Origin: Apostichopus japonicus
Lineage: Eukaryota > Echinodermata > Holothuroidea > Aspidochirotida > Stichopodidae
Direction: 5' to 3'
Assembly: GCF_037975245.1 (NCBI RefSeq)
Contig: NC_092568.1
Span: forward strand, 32,396,501 to 32,460,500
DNA length: 64,000 nt
Under the pieces are notes generated by a model, which saw only the letters and a list, made by a program, of their open reading frames with translations, did no database searches and had not been told where the DNA came from. The translations under genes were made by a program, and so were the position numbers. How positions within the stretch are numbered: the first letter of the stretch is position 1; each line of letters starts with the position of its first letter. Of the stretch, positions 28,952 to 41,498 are shown piece by piece.

Positions 28952-31900
28952 ATGAAGATTACTCGAAAACAAGGATACTATTTCTACGTTATTTTCGGGT
29001 TAACAACTCTTTGTGCATTCGGGGTGTATCATTGTGAAGGCAAACATCCACAGGCCTACCCAATGCAACAGGTATGTAGCTTAGGCTGTATGATATTTCA
29101 TCTCAGTATAAGCATTTAAAATGTCTAACTTCATATCAACTTTATCATTGACATATCCTCAAATATACTCAACCGATTGGCTCTTACATTAAGTCTAAGT
29201 TTTTTTTATTGATCACTAGGCAAATTTCTTGGGACAAAACACTTTAGCATGTGGGTAAATATAGATAGCGATGTGTCGCCTGGCTTGCAATCAATCACAT
29301 CCAAGGCATTATCGCTAGTGCATATTCAGTTTTTATGCACATAGAATAGAAAATTTACGTTCAACTTTGCAGATATAATCAAACACCGTTGTGCTTATTC
29401 TCCCAACCCCACCCCCCCCCCCTCACACAGCCTTTCTCCCCTCTAACCCTCGAAGCGATTGTTCTGCATGCATGCGTGTATAGTTGTACATAACAAAAAT
29501 TAAAATTCTAACTACAGTTATACTACACCAATGTCAATTCTGCACTTTCTTAGTTCTTCACTTACTTGACTTGTGTACATATTGCAGAGGGGTGAGGTCT
29601 GTGTGGATTCGGGATTCACTCACATTAAAAGACAACCGCCTTACGCCCTTATGTTATATAGACGTTAAGATGGAGGAGAATGACGCCAACTTCCACTCCC
29701 AGTGTTTCGATGCTATGTTACAATGCTCTGAACTGAATGCATTCTAATGATCCATTTTACACATGAGAACCAATTGCGTTCACAATCTGGAATAATATCA
29801 TCCATTGTTGGCTTTGCCTTTTGTATTAATAGGTTTAAGAAGATATCTAAATACATAGCTTCAATTTCTTACACTGTGTCATATTTATTTCATCAGCGAA
29901 TATTGATAACACTTAATTCGAAGTAATACAAGTTCCTAAATTGCAGGTGTTATGTCAAAAGAAGTCAAAAGTTATAAACAGGATAATATGGGACACGAGT
30001 CATGTCGTCGACATTCTTTAACGCTGATGGTAAAGTTTAATTGAGGGAAATAAAATATCGTCTGTCAAGCAACCTAACAAAAGATGGCTAAAAGTAAACT
30101 TACATGTAGGCCTACTGAATGAATGATTTACATTAATATTAAGCTTATAATACAGGATTCATATCTTTTCTTGCTCCAGATATACCCACAAGATACCAAC
30201 CATGGAGTGAATCAAGGACGAGCAAGGAGACAGACAGAGGCTGGTAAGGTTACTTCAATAATTCTTTTATTCATTCAGGAAAAGGGTCATCCCCTTTGCA
30301 GGATTCCCCATAACTGATGAATTTGACATATGGTACATTAGAGCGCGGTGGACAATTGGCTAAGGCGTCGGACTCGTGATCCAAAGATTGCTGGTTCGAT
30401 TCCTGCCTAGTTCATTACGTTGTGTCCTTGGGCAAGATGCTTTATCTCACTTGCCTCTCTCCACCCAGGGGTTAAATGGGTACCTGTGAGGTAACTTGTC
30501 ATTTGAGCGCAGTATATAACTGCTGCCAACTGGAGGATTTTCTCTGAGACAGGTTATCATTGACCAGGGATAATATAACGTCTGTAAAGCACTTTGATAC
30601 CTATAAGCGCTATATAAAAAATCAAATATCAGTATTATTATAACATATTCTATGCTTCCTGGGGAAATTGCATTTGAAGATGACATATTATATTTCAAAA
30701 GTAAACTTGAAGCAAATATAAAGTTATTATTGAACACTTCTTTTTCTTCCAAATTTGAATAAGCCCCCTTAGCTTCGTTGAAATTCTATTAAGTTCAAGG
30801 TAAAAACAACAAAGGGACAAATCAAGCCAACCAATAAATTTGCTGCACATATTAACGTGCAGCTACGATATCATATATATATATATATAGTATGCTGCAT
30901 GTAAACTTGCAGAATAACTGTAAGTCGGATGTAATGATGCATGGAGGTAGATTGGTATGAAATATGAATATCCCGTCACACATACACATGTGACACCAGA
31001 TTTACTTCGTTAAAACCAATTCAGTTTTATGTAGAAATAATACTGAGAAAATGAATAAATAGTATAACTTTCAAGTGCATGACTATCCCTTGGGTGTCGA
31101 GAGCCAGGCAATTATACTATGAAATTATGAAAAATGATACTACACTATTATTTGTCACGTGTTGCCAGCCTTCCTTATCTGAGCTCGGGACAAGAGATGT
31201 ATTCCCCTCGGACCCTCAGGAATACCTGGCAAATGTCACTATGCTCGTCTCGCGTTTGTGTTTTCACTTCCATGTTGTAGTCTGCTTTCATAATAATCTT
31301 TGTTTACTATGCATTATGTTACTTGGAATACTTTATCTCGTAAATGTGCATGCCCAGTGTCGTGTATGTATATTTTTCAAAGTTAAGTAAGGAGTGCTCT
31401 ACTCGTTAAACCATAAAGATTTCACAACTCTTTGTTTGTTTTTTACTCTTAGTATTATGCGGCGGAGTGTATAGCCTACTGGTTAACGCCGGCGTCTCCC
31501 AGTCATGAGATCCCCGGTTCGATTCCCCGCCGACAGCAATGTGTGTCGTCTGGCAAGGGTGTTGTTCAATAACAACTTCCTGACATGGACGTTAAATGGA
31601 TGTGTGCCGAGAGATTGGCTTCGGTCAGCTTGCGAGTCTACAAGCCTCAATGGCTTCTTTCGCGAGTTCCTGCATGCAGGAAGATCACATATACATACAT
31701 ACATACATACATTATCACCTGAATGTTGTGATAAAAAAAATAAATAAAGGACATGAAATATGGTTCTTGCTAATACGTGAATTTGTGTGAGAATTGATAC
31801 TTTTGCGATTATTGTTCATGATTTTCACGTTTTCGTTCATTCCCCGCACAGAATGCAGGGACATTTTCAGGGATCCTCATGCCACCATCCAGTCACCGGG

Positions 31901-34900
31901 CTATCCTGGCAGTGTGGAAGATGACATATTTTGTCAATGGTTAGTGATCACCAACGAGGAACCAGTCACCCTTACATTTAACTTTAAGGACCCAAACATT
32001 TGTCCAAACAAGACAAATGGATGGATCTTCCGTGATGGTCCGGATCCGCGTGGCGTAAGACTTCTTCCTGATTGTCATCAACAGATCCCAACAGTAAAAG
32101 CCATGTCCAATGCAATCTCCATTATCTTCAACTCTTCTTCCTGGGACTCTCAAACAGCATTTAAAATAAATGTAAGCCGAGGTGAAATCCTGACTTCACA
32201 CGACGAAACTCTCCAAAGTTCATCGAAAAATGTGGTAACCTCTTCAGTGCCAACCACGCACGATTTTCCGGTTTTTACTATATCGGAAGTCCGCAGAGGA
32301 CCACCTGCCCTAGAGCACGGTCGAAGTGACGTTGGCAACTTCCCATCGGAACATGAAGAGGAGGTAACTGAAGACAGTGGATTTCTGCAGTGTTTCTTTC
32401 AGGAGACTAGTCCATCAGGTAAAATATCTTCCCCTGACTACCCCGAAAAAGTGGAGGGTCCAATGTGCACTTGGGCAATCACTGCATTTAGTTCTGAGAT
32501 CATCAACATAATTTTCTCTGATATTGACATGGGTGGCCGGAGGACCCGGACTGGCGCCTGCGACCAAAAATACTCGCACTTAAAAATAACAACTTTTGAC
32601 CGAAATTTTAACAAAATGGAACATTACTATTGTAGCCGAGAATCTGGCGTTATTGAGCATACCTCGCATGAGAATCTTTGGGTCGACTTTAGAAGTAATT
32701 TCGGATTCAGCCGTTTCGCATCGCAATATACATCAACATCTGAAACTATGGTTACTGAAGATAGCACCCCAGACGGAGGTAGTGAGGTCACTGGGAGCGA
32801 CTCTTTAGATCCAGTTTGTAACCTCGTTCTCCATGACTCCATGGGGGTTATTCAAACACCCAATTTCCCACGTCCTTATGGGCAAAACGTATTTTGTGTA
32901 TGGACAATATTAACATTCCCTGGTCGTTTGATTAGACTACAGTTCAATGACTTTGATATCGACGGTCCGATTACGGGCGATGGTAAATGTGACATTAGCA
33001 TGGCTTATAAATATTCATTCGTGAAGATATCTTATTATGCAGTCAATGGTTCGCTGATTGACGAAACGTTTTGTGGGCCTGATAATCCAGATGTAATTAT
33101 CTCTAATTCTAATCGGTTAAGCATTTATTTTCAAAGTGGACACAGTATTGGTAGAGGTTTCGAAGCAACGTACAGGTCCTTTACAGAGCAAGAATTGCAA
33201 GGGTTCGGTCGTTCCTTTGGTAATTTCGACTCTTATGCCGATTGCGTTATCTTCATGAACGAAACGTCAGGTGATATTACGTATAATTTATTAATGAACG
33301 AAACTTGCTCATGGATTATTCAACCGAAGGAAATGGGGATCATTATTCTCACCATTCAATCTCTGTCGTTTAGAAGCATCGCTGACGAAACTAATTGTGT
33401 AAGTAGTTCTCCTCCGATCAAAATTGAAGGTCTTGGACATCTAAGCGGAGACCCAGTCACCTGGTCTGTCTGTCAAAATGTCTCCGATAACTTTATGAGC
33501 TTTCAGTCACTTTCACAGCTGAATATAACGTTAAACCTTACTGTATGGGAAATTCTTAACTTTGCCGCGTATTACGATCTAGGAGAAGAAATCGAAGGCG
33601 TAACTGATAGGATAGGAACTTCAGAGGTCGTACCTATTACAATGTCAACACAAATGATGGTACCCTCCAAAACAAGCCCAGAAGAGCCAACAGAAACGTC
33701 AACAGTTTCGCTAAGTTCTGAGAAAACCTCGACTTGCAACGAAACTTATCAGGCAACTGATGGATGGATAAATGTGCAAGGATATCCACAAGAATTAAAT
33801 ACAGCTTGTATTTGGACTTTGGTATCGTCTGATATCAGTTGGCTTTGGCTGTCGTTTTTAGAGTTTGGTTTCGAGCCAGTGGGAAACAAACCTTGCGGTC
33901 TCAGTGGGAACTATTTGACCATTTTACAAACGAACCACACCTTTCAGACACGTGCAGTAAACCCTACTCGATACGGAACATATTGCGGGTCAGTGAATCC
34001 TGGTCAACTCTTTCTTTTCGCAAAAGAAGTGAGGCTTGTTCTCCGAGATTTTGATTCAATCTACCGAGGTTTCAAAGCATTCTATTCTTGGGAGAGCTCT
34101 CGGCCGACGGAGACTATTGCAAACTTGTTAAAGGACGGAGACACAACGACCATATACGACTTGTCAACAGCAGGAAGAGATCTCTCCGCCGATGATGATG
34201 ATGACGACGAAGACGATGATGATGATGATACCGCCTTAAAGATGAAGAGTTCGACTTCTCTATATAAAACGTTAAAAACCGATTTTTCAGCGCCCACGAC
34301 GATTGCAAACTTGTTAAAGGACGGAGACACAACGACCATATACGACTTGTCGACAGCAGGAAGAGATCTCTCCGCCGATGATGATGATGATGATGACGAC
34401 GACGATGATGATGATGATACCGCCTTAAAGATGAAGAGTTCGACTTCTCGATATACAACGTTAAAAACCGATGTTTCAGCGCCCACGACGATATCAACAA
34501 TTGCCCATGAAATATACCAAGCACAAGAAGCATCGACTACCTTTAATACTGTTACACAAAGTAAGGATGCTGTAGCTCGTTATGCCTCCAGCTCTACATA
34601 CGATGCAGACAAATCGACTCAAATGTCGACCCGCCGAACTATCGATGAAGAAGAGTCTACTACGTTACCCTCCATCACCGATAATCTACCGAGGAGCTCG
34701 ACAAGTAACGTGGAGAAGGGAAAGTATGGCATCCCTGATTCTGAAGCTGTTACTAACGCCATGCTAAGAACTGAAATATACACCGAGATCATAGATGAAG
34801 ACGAATTGCTAGAGCATCACTTAACACCGGAGAGGTCTGTTATGGATTCGTCGACACCATTGTATGATACGCGGGGTCTCGATGATATATCACCTTCGTG

Positions 34901-36730
34901 TGAGTACAGAATAACGGGTAGCACCCATGTAGGAAAAATACTCTCACCGGGACACCCTTTATCCACTCCACCTAATTCCAAATGTATTTGGATTTTACCA
35001 TTCGAACGCGTAATTAATCTTAAGATATTGTTTACGGAATTCCAGTTATCCTATGATGTTACGGAAGGAGAATCATGTGAGCAGCAACCATCGCTTTTGC
35101 GAATCACTTCGTGGTCTGAGCAAAATGAAGAATTGGAAAGGTACTCTTTCTGTGCAGAGAACTATCCGAGCGTTATTGCCATGCAAGGGAAAACATTTAT
35201 ATTTCAATTTTGGTCCGGTCCAAAGCAAGAGGAAACTAATCGCTTTCAGTTGGTTTATTTTACCAAAAGGTCGTTTTATAGAGGTTTCATCGGCGGCTTT
35301 GATAACTCTTCTGTTACACCAAACGTAACTCTTACTACCATTCAGCAATCGGATGTTACTGAGAGTAAGACACAAGAAATACATCCGCCAGAGAGTGACA
35401 ATGCCATTCCCGATGTTGTGGGAACATTACCCCCCATTGGCGTGTCGCCAACACACCCACACGTGACTGACCCAAGAGGTGAGTTTTTCCTACTTGATGG
35501 AATTAGTAATCAAGACAAGGCACCTCTCACGCCATAAGCTGTCTCCAGAGAGAAAAATTTATCAAAGATAGTTACAATTAATTTTCATTCCGTCCGATAA
35601 ATTTACCTGTTTACCTATGTGCATCGAGGTCATTTAATGTTTCCCAAAGTGTAATTGACCCATTACTCAACTTTATCGTTCTATAAAAGTTTGGTCACCC
35701 ATATAATGAGTGTTAACTCATGTCTTCACTTGAACCTTCGATATCCTGCATAGTCTCAATGAATGAGCCTTCATATGTGAGGAAAGAAAGTAAATGTGTG
35801 AATATGTATAAACGTGCATTCTAACCAGAAATATAAAAGATGTTGTTGACCTTCAGAATGCTTTGTTCAAATTCAAATTCAAATAAACTTTATTAAGCAA
35901 CAAAAATGGCCAATTAAATGCTCGCAATAAGACAATACAATGATAAGATGGAATAAGAATAATACAAATAGTATACATGAAAATACACTAAAAGGATACC
36001 ATACTATGAATTGCACATATTAATTTAATAGGATAATAAGAATTCAAACTAATAAGAAAAATAAGAATTGCAACTGATTGAAGGAATAAGATGATGACGT
36101 AATATGCACGGTCCTGGTGGTATTTGTAAAACACTACATACCTCACGTGTCATATCATTCTTCCAGTACTTTTAATACATCCACGCTTTCGTTATAAAAC
36201 GAATAATAATGAATTTTATGGACGGCTGTTGTTTTGGAGAATCTTGGCTACGACATCGAATTAACTATCTGTAAATTTAACAATATAAAATAGAATGGAA
36301 ACTTTGATTGTCTGTATGTAACTTGTTCTGCTACTTCAGGCATCGGCCACCGAAAGGTCAATTCGGAGAATTTACATTATAACAGTGTTTAACTAAGAAC
36401 ACTAATATTATGTATTTCTTTTGATTCCCAGCCTTCCCGGAATCCGAGTCTCGGTTTCGTCTGACCATCTTTGTATGTACTGGAGTTGCTCTGGTTCTGC
36501 TGACCATACTCTTGGTGCTACTAATACTCTGTGTTAGGAACAGAAGTAGGTCGTCTGCTCTCTCTCTTGGGCCCGAATTTCCAGCTCCTGGTGATTATTG
36601 GTCTAACTATCGCCAGTGGGCAGGGACTGATTTTCCCGCGTCTGTCAAGCCTTACTATGACGCCGGTCAACCCTCAACATCGATGCATCCTGGCCATATG
36701 CGACCAGTTGGACAAGAACGATTGGTATGA
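28952..36730 (+). CDS. Multi-CUB type I transmembrane protein, four coding exons
   Basis: Exons are 28952-29071, 30180-30243, 31852-35478 and 36432-36730 (phases 0, 1, 1), giving 1369 aa. Residues 1-30 form a signal peptide with a hydrophobic core. GRARRQ (53-58) is a furin-type site. CUB or CUB-like domains begin near Cys63, Cys242, Cys384, Cys526 (divergent), Cys690 and Cys1078. Several show family signatures such as SPGYPG, SPDYPE, TPNFPRPY, LQFNDFDID and VQGYPQ. Between CUB5 and CUB6 is a Ser/Thr-rich linker with two poly-Asp segments. A membrane helix (about 1281-1305) ends in a basic stop-transfer RNRSRS, leaving about 64 cytoplasmic residues. Many N-x-S/T sites suggest heavy glycosylation. 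Exon 3 alone is 3.6 kb. CUB domains bind proteins or glycans, often through calcium. I recognise no named orthologue; it may be a lineage-specific adhesion, immune or developmental receptor. The exon chain is well supported by phase and splice sites, while the function is unknown. Confidence 0.88.
30341..30645 (+). repeat. tRNA-derived SINE (AAGCGC-tail family)
   Basis: The head is tRNA-like, with an A-box-like TGGCTAAGGCGTCGGACTC near 30357 and a B box GGTTCGATTCC at 30393-30403. The body follows, with the tail TGTAAAGCACTTTGATACC, AAGCGCTATATAAAAA and a terminal ATTATTA run. This head, body and tail layout is that of a Pol III SINE whose tail copies a LINE partner. It lies in intron 2 of the CUB gene in the sense orientation. 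Confidence 0.85.
31460..31712 (+). repeat. tRNA-derived SINE (CATA-tail family), copy 1
   Basis: The tRNA-like head has a TGGTTAACGCC A-box region and a B box GGTTCGATTCC at 31516-31526. The body contains TTGGCTTCGGTCAGCTTGCG and GCGAGTTCCTGCATGCAGGA, and the tail is (CATA)n at 31688-31712. The same body and tail recur at 38.76-39.00 and 41.50-41.71 kb with a different head sequence. It ends about 140 bases before the acceptor of CUB exon 3. Confidence 0.88.
34113..34487 (+). repeat. In-frame tandem duplication with poly-Asp in the CUB gene
   Basis: Two consecutive units encode 62 and 63 residues, both beginning TIANLLKDGDTTTIYDLSTA and ending SAPT. Each includes an acidic run, six Asp, one Glu and six Asp in the first and 14 Asp in the second, written with GAT and GAC codons. 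The units differ at only a handful of bases besides the length of the Asp run, so the duplication is recent and the GAT/GAC tract is probably length-polymorphic. Antisense frames read as poly-Ser or poly-His and are not genes. Confidence 0.95.
35869..36120. repeat. Possible retroelement 3' end in CUB intron 3
   Basis: TTCAAATTCAAATTCAAATAAAC followed by TTTATTAAGCAAC and an A-rich, AATAAGA-repeating stretch resembles the short-period ends left by LINE-type elements. It has no coding content. An AATAAA at 35882-35887 could alternatively polyadenylate an intron-retaining transcript of the CUB gene. Confidence 0.3.
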
Positions 36731-38754
36731 TACCCATTCCTAACTTCCCGACTATATATAGTGAAAAGTGAATCACAAACCCCTGCATGCGGACGTCAAC
36801 GTACAGATTTGAAGGTGTGGACCTTAACTGAGAATGAAGGAAACAGCCAGTCTTTCAAGACACCGGTACTGATAGAGAATAATATATAATCTACAAGACT
36901 ACAAGCTAAACATGAATAATGTCAAATTTATGCCCTCAAAGTTTATATTTATTATACAGATTCTTAACTTTATTAGACGTACTACTTGGCCCTATTTAGC
37001 ACAGATTGGAAGGAAGTGAGCAGTAGTACTTCGTATCCATGGTAATTTGAGCAAAACAAGAGGAAAAGTTATGTAAACTATGTCTACGTAACTGCAGAAG
37101 ACACGTGACAGGAGCAAAACCATATCCTCCTCAAACATGAAATTCTAGGTAAAATATATCATTACTTGAGCATATTAGGGGCTTTTAAAGGATGCTGAGC
37201 AAAGTTTGGAATTTAAGACAAGTTATAAACTTGCTCTAAAATCAACTGTTGCCACACGTGCCTGTTTGTACCTTTGCTTAAAGGACTAGGTTATCAAGTG
37301 GGGTAGGTGCCGCAAGGGTACAAAGTACCTTTAACCGGTAGGACTGAACCCCCTTGAATTGGTTCGTGGCGCTCCTTTCCAGTCGTCTTTGAACTGTTTA
37401 AATCTGATGGCCCGGTATCCAGTATTCCTTTTATATGATGTGAATGTCCATCCAGAAACACCAGGCAATGAACAAATTGATAAGGTGGCCTAAACAGTAT
37501 GCAGAAAATAGAAAGAGTAATATTTGGTTAGCTAATATCAATTAATTAATTACTATTAATAATTAAGATAAAAGGATATGCATATTTAACCTGTTTAAGT
37601 TATCTTTATTAATTTAATAAGAAAACCAATTTATATACGTTGTAGATCGCATAAAATATCATTTCTTGAAAACCCTCAAAGTGTTCTTTATTAATGGTAG
37701 TACTAATGATTAAGATCTTAGATAATTTTGAAATTATTGAAATATTAATTAATATTTATAACTAAGGTAATATGGTTTACATTTTTAATGTGTTGTACGT
37801 TACCCAATGAGCACATTTCTATACGTGACATATAAAAATCATTTAGAATTCATATTTGTTTTACAGTTACCACAGAAATGAAAACAGAATATAAATCTTA
37901 GATTAACATTAATTGTAAATGTCTTTGCGTTCGATAGAAACTGTATTTTGATCTTTCTGTTACGTTATAGTGCATGGAACCAAAAGATTCATAAAAGGTT
38001 GTCCAAGACGCATGTGGCGGATTGTGCGTGATCTTGTTAATCTTCTGCTTCTGCGTTCGAATAAGTGTACACTGATATTTAACCAATCTCTTTAGACTGA
38101 AAATGCACAGCTAAAAATGATTTTGATTCTTTCAAGGAAGAGAATATAACAAAGATAGACTGCTAAAATGAACGAAATTCTTAATAAAAGATGTGTTCCT
38201 TTCAATAATCTTTGTAATAATATAGTTTACCCTATAGTCGTAACGTGTTGATGTTTGTCTAAAAGACATATTAAGGCACTTTAAGTGCTTAGGTTAAGAA
38301 GAATTAGAAGGAAAATTATTTAAAATTGCGATTTCTTTTTTTTCCTTTTTTCCCCCGTATATTTATGTTGGCTTCTGTGAATTTTTCTTTGTGATATATA
38401 GTAGCTTTTGTTATCTTCTGTTTATTGATTGTGTTAACTTGGTGATATTTATTTCAAACTATGGTAGATCTTTTCTATAAGAATTTTGGCGTAAAGGTGT
38501 ATTTCTCTTTACCTATAGGCTATGTGAATTTACGTAATATAGTTTGAACGTAATGACATCAATTTAAATACCGGTAATTATCTACAGAGTGTTTATGAAA
38601 TGAAATGTACATATATTTTGGCTTTATTGCCCGGCTAGATGGGAGAATATATCCACCCTATATAATATATATTGCAAACGTGTTTCGGCGCAACGAACCT
38701 CTTGCGCAGACACGTCATTACAAAAAAAACGTCAGCTTGGTATATGCAATATTA
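36731..38754. other. CUB gene 3' flank and AT-rich intergenic DNA
   Basis: No coding gene is seen. The stretch 37.50-37.86 kb is strongly AT-rich with repeated TTAATTAAT and AATATTAATT words. AATAAA at 38183-38188 is one possible distal polyadenylation signal for the CUB gene. A short block at 37.28-37.42 kb is more GC-rich than its surroundings but unrecognised. Confidence 0.5.
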
Positions 38755-39003
38755 AGGAGTGTTAGCTCAGTGGTTAACACCGGTGCCTTTCAATCATAAG
38801 GTCCTGAGTTCGAGTCACTCCAAGATTAATGCATGTCGTCCAGTTACAGCGTTGTTGACAATTGGCAATTCATAATCATAGACGTTTAATATGAATCTTA
38901 GCGACTGACTTCGGTCAGCTTGCGGCCTTGATTAGCCAATGATGGCTTCTTTGCGAGTTCCTGCTTGCAGGAGGATCTAAAAATACTTACAAATACATAC
39001 ATA
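38755..39003 (+). repeat. tRNA-derived SINE (CATA-tail family), copy 2
   Basis: Head GTTAGCTCAGTGGTTAACAC (A box) and GAGTTCGAGTC at 38806-38816 (B box). Body words GACTTCGGTCAGCTTGCGG, GGCTTCTTTGCGAGTTCCTG and TTGCAGGAGGATCTAAAA, with the tail ACATACATA. Body and tail match the copies at 31.46 and 41.50 kb. A tRNA gene is excluded because no acceptor stem closes around the head. Confidence 0.9.
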
Positions 39004-39074
39004 TAGTCATTTGCCAAAGTCGTAAATCTCCATTTTATTTGACAGAGTCCTGTTCAAAATATCTCTTTGAGATC

Positions 39075-39107
39075 AGGAGGATCTAAAATACATACAATAC
39101 ATACATA
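39075..39107 (+). repeat. CATA-tail SINE, 3' fragment
   Basis: CAGGAGGATCTAAAATACAT followed by ACAATACATACAT reproduces only the last part of the SINE that ends 70 bases upstream. It is a duplicated or separately inserted tail fragment. Confidence 0.7.
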
Positions 39108-41498
39108 GTGCATAAAGGCTGGCGGGGGGGGGGGGGGGGTGGCAAATGATTCATTTTAAAGATAACGGGGGAAAGAAGGATCAGGAATATAGGAGATGTG
39201 TAACATGATAAGTGTTTGGGTCTTTTTCAAACATTTGCAAAAGGTTTTTAAATTGCCGTTATTAAGGGTATCATCAGCTCTTGTTGTCGTTCTTGTCTTT
39301 GTTCTTGATGTTGTACGGTAGCGACTTAGTAGTTACTGTTTTTTGATATTCAATGTTGTATATGATCGTACAGTGTTTAATATTTTCAGTTCTGAGAGGA
39401 TTTTCTAAACGACCAAAATAAATGATGTTGAAAGTTGTCATAAACTCTTTGGAACAATGCATGAATATAACGATATTTTTGCTGATGCACGTATATAATG
39501 AATGCAGTTAGTGTCAATTAAACTGTAGACACTAAACTGACAAGAAATTGAATCTATCAAATGCGGTAAATGAATAAATATTTATATACATTGATGACTG
39601 GTGATGTTAATGCACCTATCTTTAACATTTAAGCTTCAGAATTAAAAAGAAAGAAAGAAAACCGTTTCAATGCCTGGTAAGTTTTTGAATGCATCAATAA
39701 ACAAAGATCATCGCATCAGAACAATATAAGAGTCATGTATCTGGAGATTCGGTGTACTGCACATATTTCACTTCATGTCCAGGCTTTCCAACGAAACATA
39801 GTTGAAGTGATGGGTAAAACGTTAGTAAGTGAACAAATTTATTGTTTAAACGGCGGGCTACTGTGCAAGGTTGCTTCCGATAGGCTCAGCAGTTAGTCAG
39901 TTTTCACTCGTTTACGACGGCGCTATATTGTTATGATTTTGAAGTGTATATGGTAAATTAAGCCGTGAAAAAGCCATCTTTATTCCCACGATGACTGTGT
40001 ACATAATACCCCCCCCCCCCCACCCCAGCTCCAATCCTAACCTGCCAAAAGAATGATCTATTACTATTTTGCAACTTTGTCGATATCTAAGTCTCTTCGG
40101 CCTTCGTTTTCGACAGCTTGGTCTAAGACACATCCACGCAGTGATTAAGCTTCCGGTAAGAATGACTTCTAAGATCAAACTCCATTTTTGGAAACAGATT
40201 ATCCAATGCTATTTTCTTTTACAAGTATGAAACCAAGCATTTTTCATGTACTAGGGGGTAGATGATACGACGGGCCTTCAATGACGTCATAGTGGTCGGA
40301 CAGATTTGATTTCGTACTAAAGAAACTATATGCTATATGACCGACCATGCATGCTAATCAATTACTGGCTAAAAGACGGCCAAATACTAATAAAACAAAA
40401 ACAAATTGAGCACGAAGATAAATAAGGCTCGCTGACCTCCCTTCACCATTAAACACATACATTCCGAGTTCAATACTCAATTTTGCGTCTTCGCTGTTCA
40501 GTTTGACAGTGGTGTTTTAGATAACACACAGTGTGTGTCCAAAACGAATGTCTAGAACGAAGAACGTTTTAGTCATGTTGATGGGCTTCTCTTTAGCTAC
40601 ATCCATACTGACAACAGTGATAAGATGAATGCATGTGTCTTGTCCATTTACTTTCGAACCAATAATAATGGCAAAACATGTGAATTGGCATGATTGAGAT
40701 TCTCATTCCATCTTAAACCCCATCAGCGTTTGAAACCCCGGTCTGTTCATACTTTTTAAGAAAAAGTCACCCAGGAAAGAACCTGGGCACGAAAACCAAA
40801 CTACCAAACGACTGCTCCGCTCTCAGCCCCAGTCCCCTTGCATCGGGACTGTGACTGTGTGATCATTAGACTTGCACAGGGTGACAGGTACGAACCGGTA
40901 AGTTATCTATTTCATGAAGTATGCAATGTGTAGAGCATCACATAGTCTTCTTCTGGGGTACTGGTTCGATGTCACGACATAGCAGTTCATTGATAACGTA
41001 GTCTTGGAGGGCATGACGTAAGAGAGACATAAATATATGATCAAATATTCAATGTATTGCGTACAAATAATCAATAGGTCAATACGTCATTTTATACAGA
41101 ACGCGATATCGTCTGACCAGGTCGCTGCCATTGACTAAACCCTTTCCTACAATGTCCACCCAATTTCACCCGTTACTTTTGTGTTTATATGAGGAACTGA
41201 CCTTGTGGTCATATGTGTGTTTCACTAGTACATCTCAAATGATAATAATAATAACATAAACTTCTTATAAAGCGCTTTCCATGAAATCTCAAAGCGCTGT
41301 ACAGCAAAATATGTTAAAGCTTAAAATTATAATAAAAATGCACATTAGCATGAAGAGAGGTGAGATAATAAAAAAACAAGAATAAATCACTCTAAGCATT
41401 TAATAAAATAAGTCTTCAAATTCTTCCTAAAATATTAAGATTGTTCATATCACTACTAATAGGTATGGAAATACGACCTATGCTAATAAGTAAAATAT
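39108..41498. other. Intergenic sequence, no gene seen
   Basis: Homopolymers stand out: G16 at 39124-39139 and C13 at 40009-40021. The block 41.24-41.33 kb, (AAT)n then AAAGCGCTTTCCATG and AAAGCGCTGTACAG, belongs to the same dispersed family as 12.8-13.06 kb. Reading frames are short and unrecognised. Confidence 0.5.

Noticed and set aside
30341-30420. tRNA gene call at the SINE head
   Set aside because: A and B boxes are present, but there is no closed acceptor stem and the sequence runs on into a SINE body and tail. The same applies to 31.46 and 38.76 kb.
31079-31390. 103-codon frame between CUB exons 2 and 3 as an extra exon
   Set aside because: Joining it through the best acceptor (GTTGCCAG) gives a stop codon at once in the required phase, and exons 2 and 3 already join in phase.
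34082-34533. Minus-strand frames of 134 and 139 codons rich in Ser, or in His and Arg
   Set aside because: They are antisense readings of the GAT/GAC Asp repeat in the CUB gene coding sequence.
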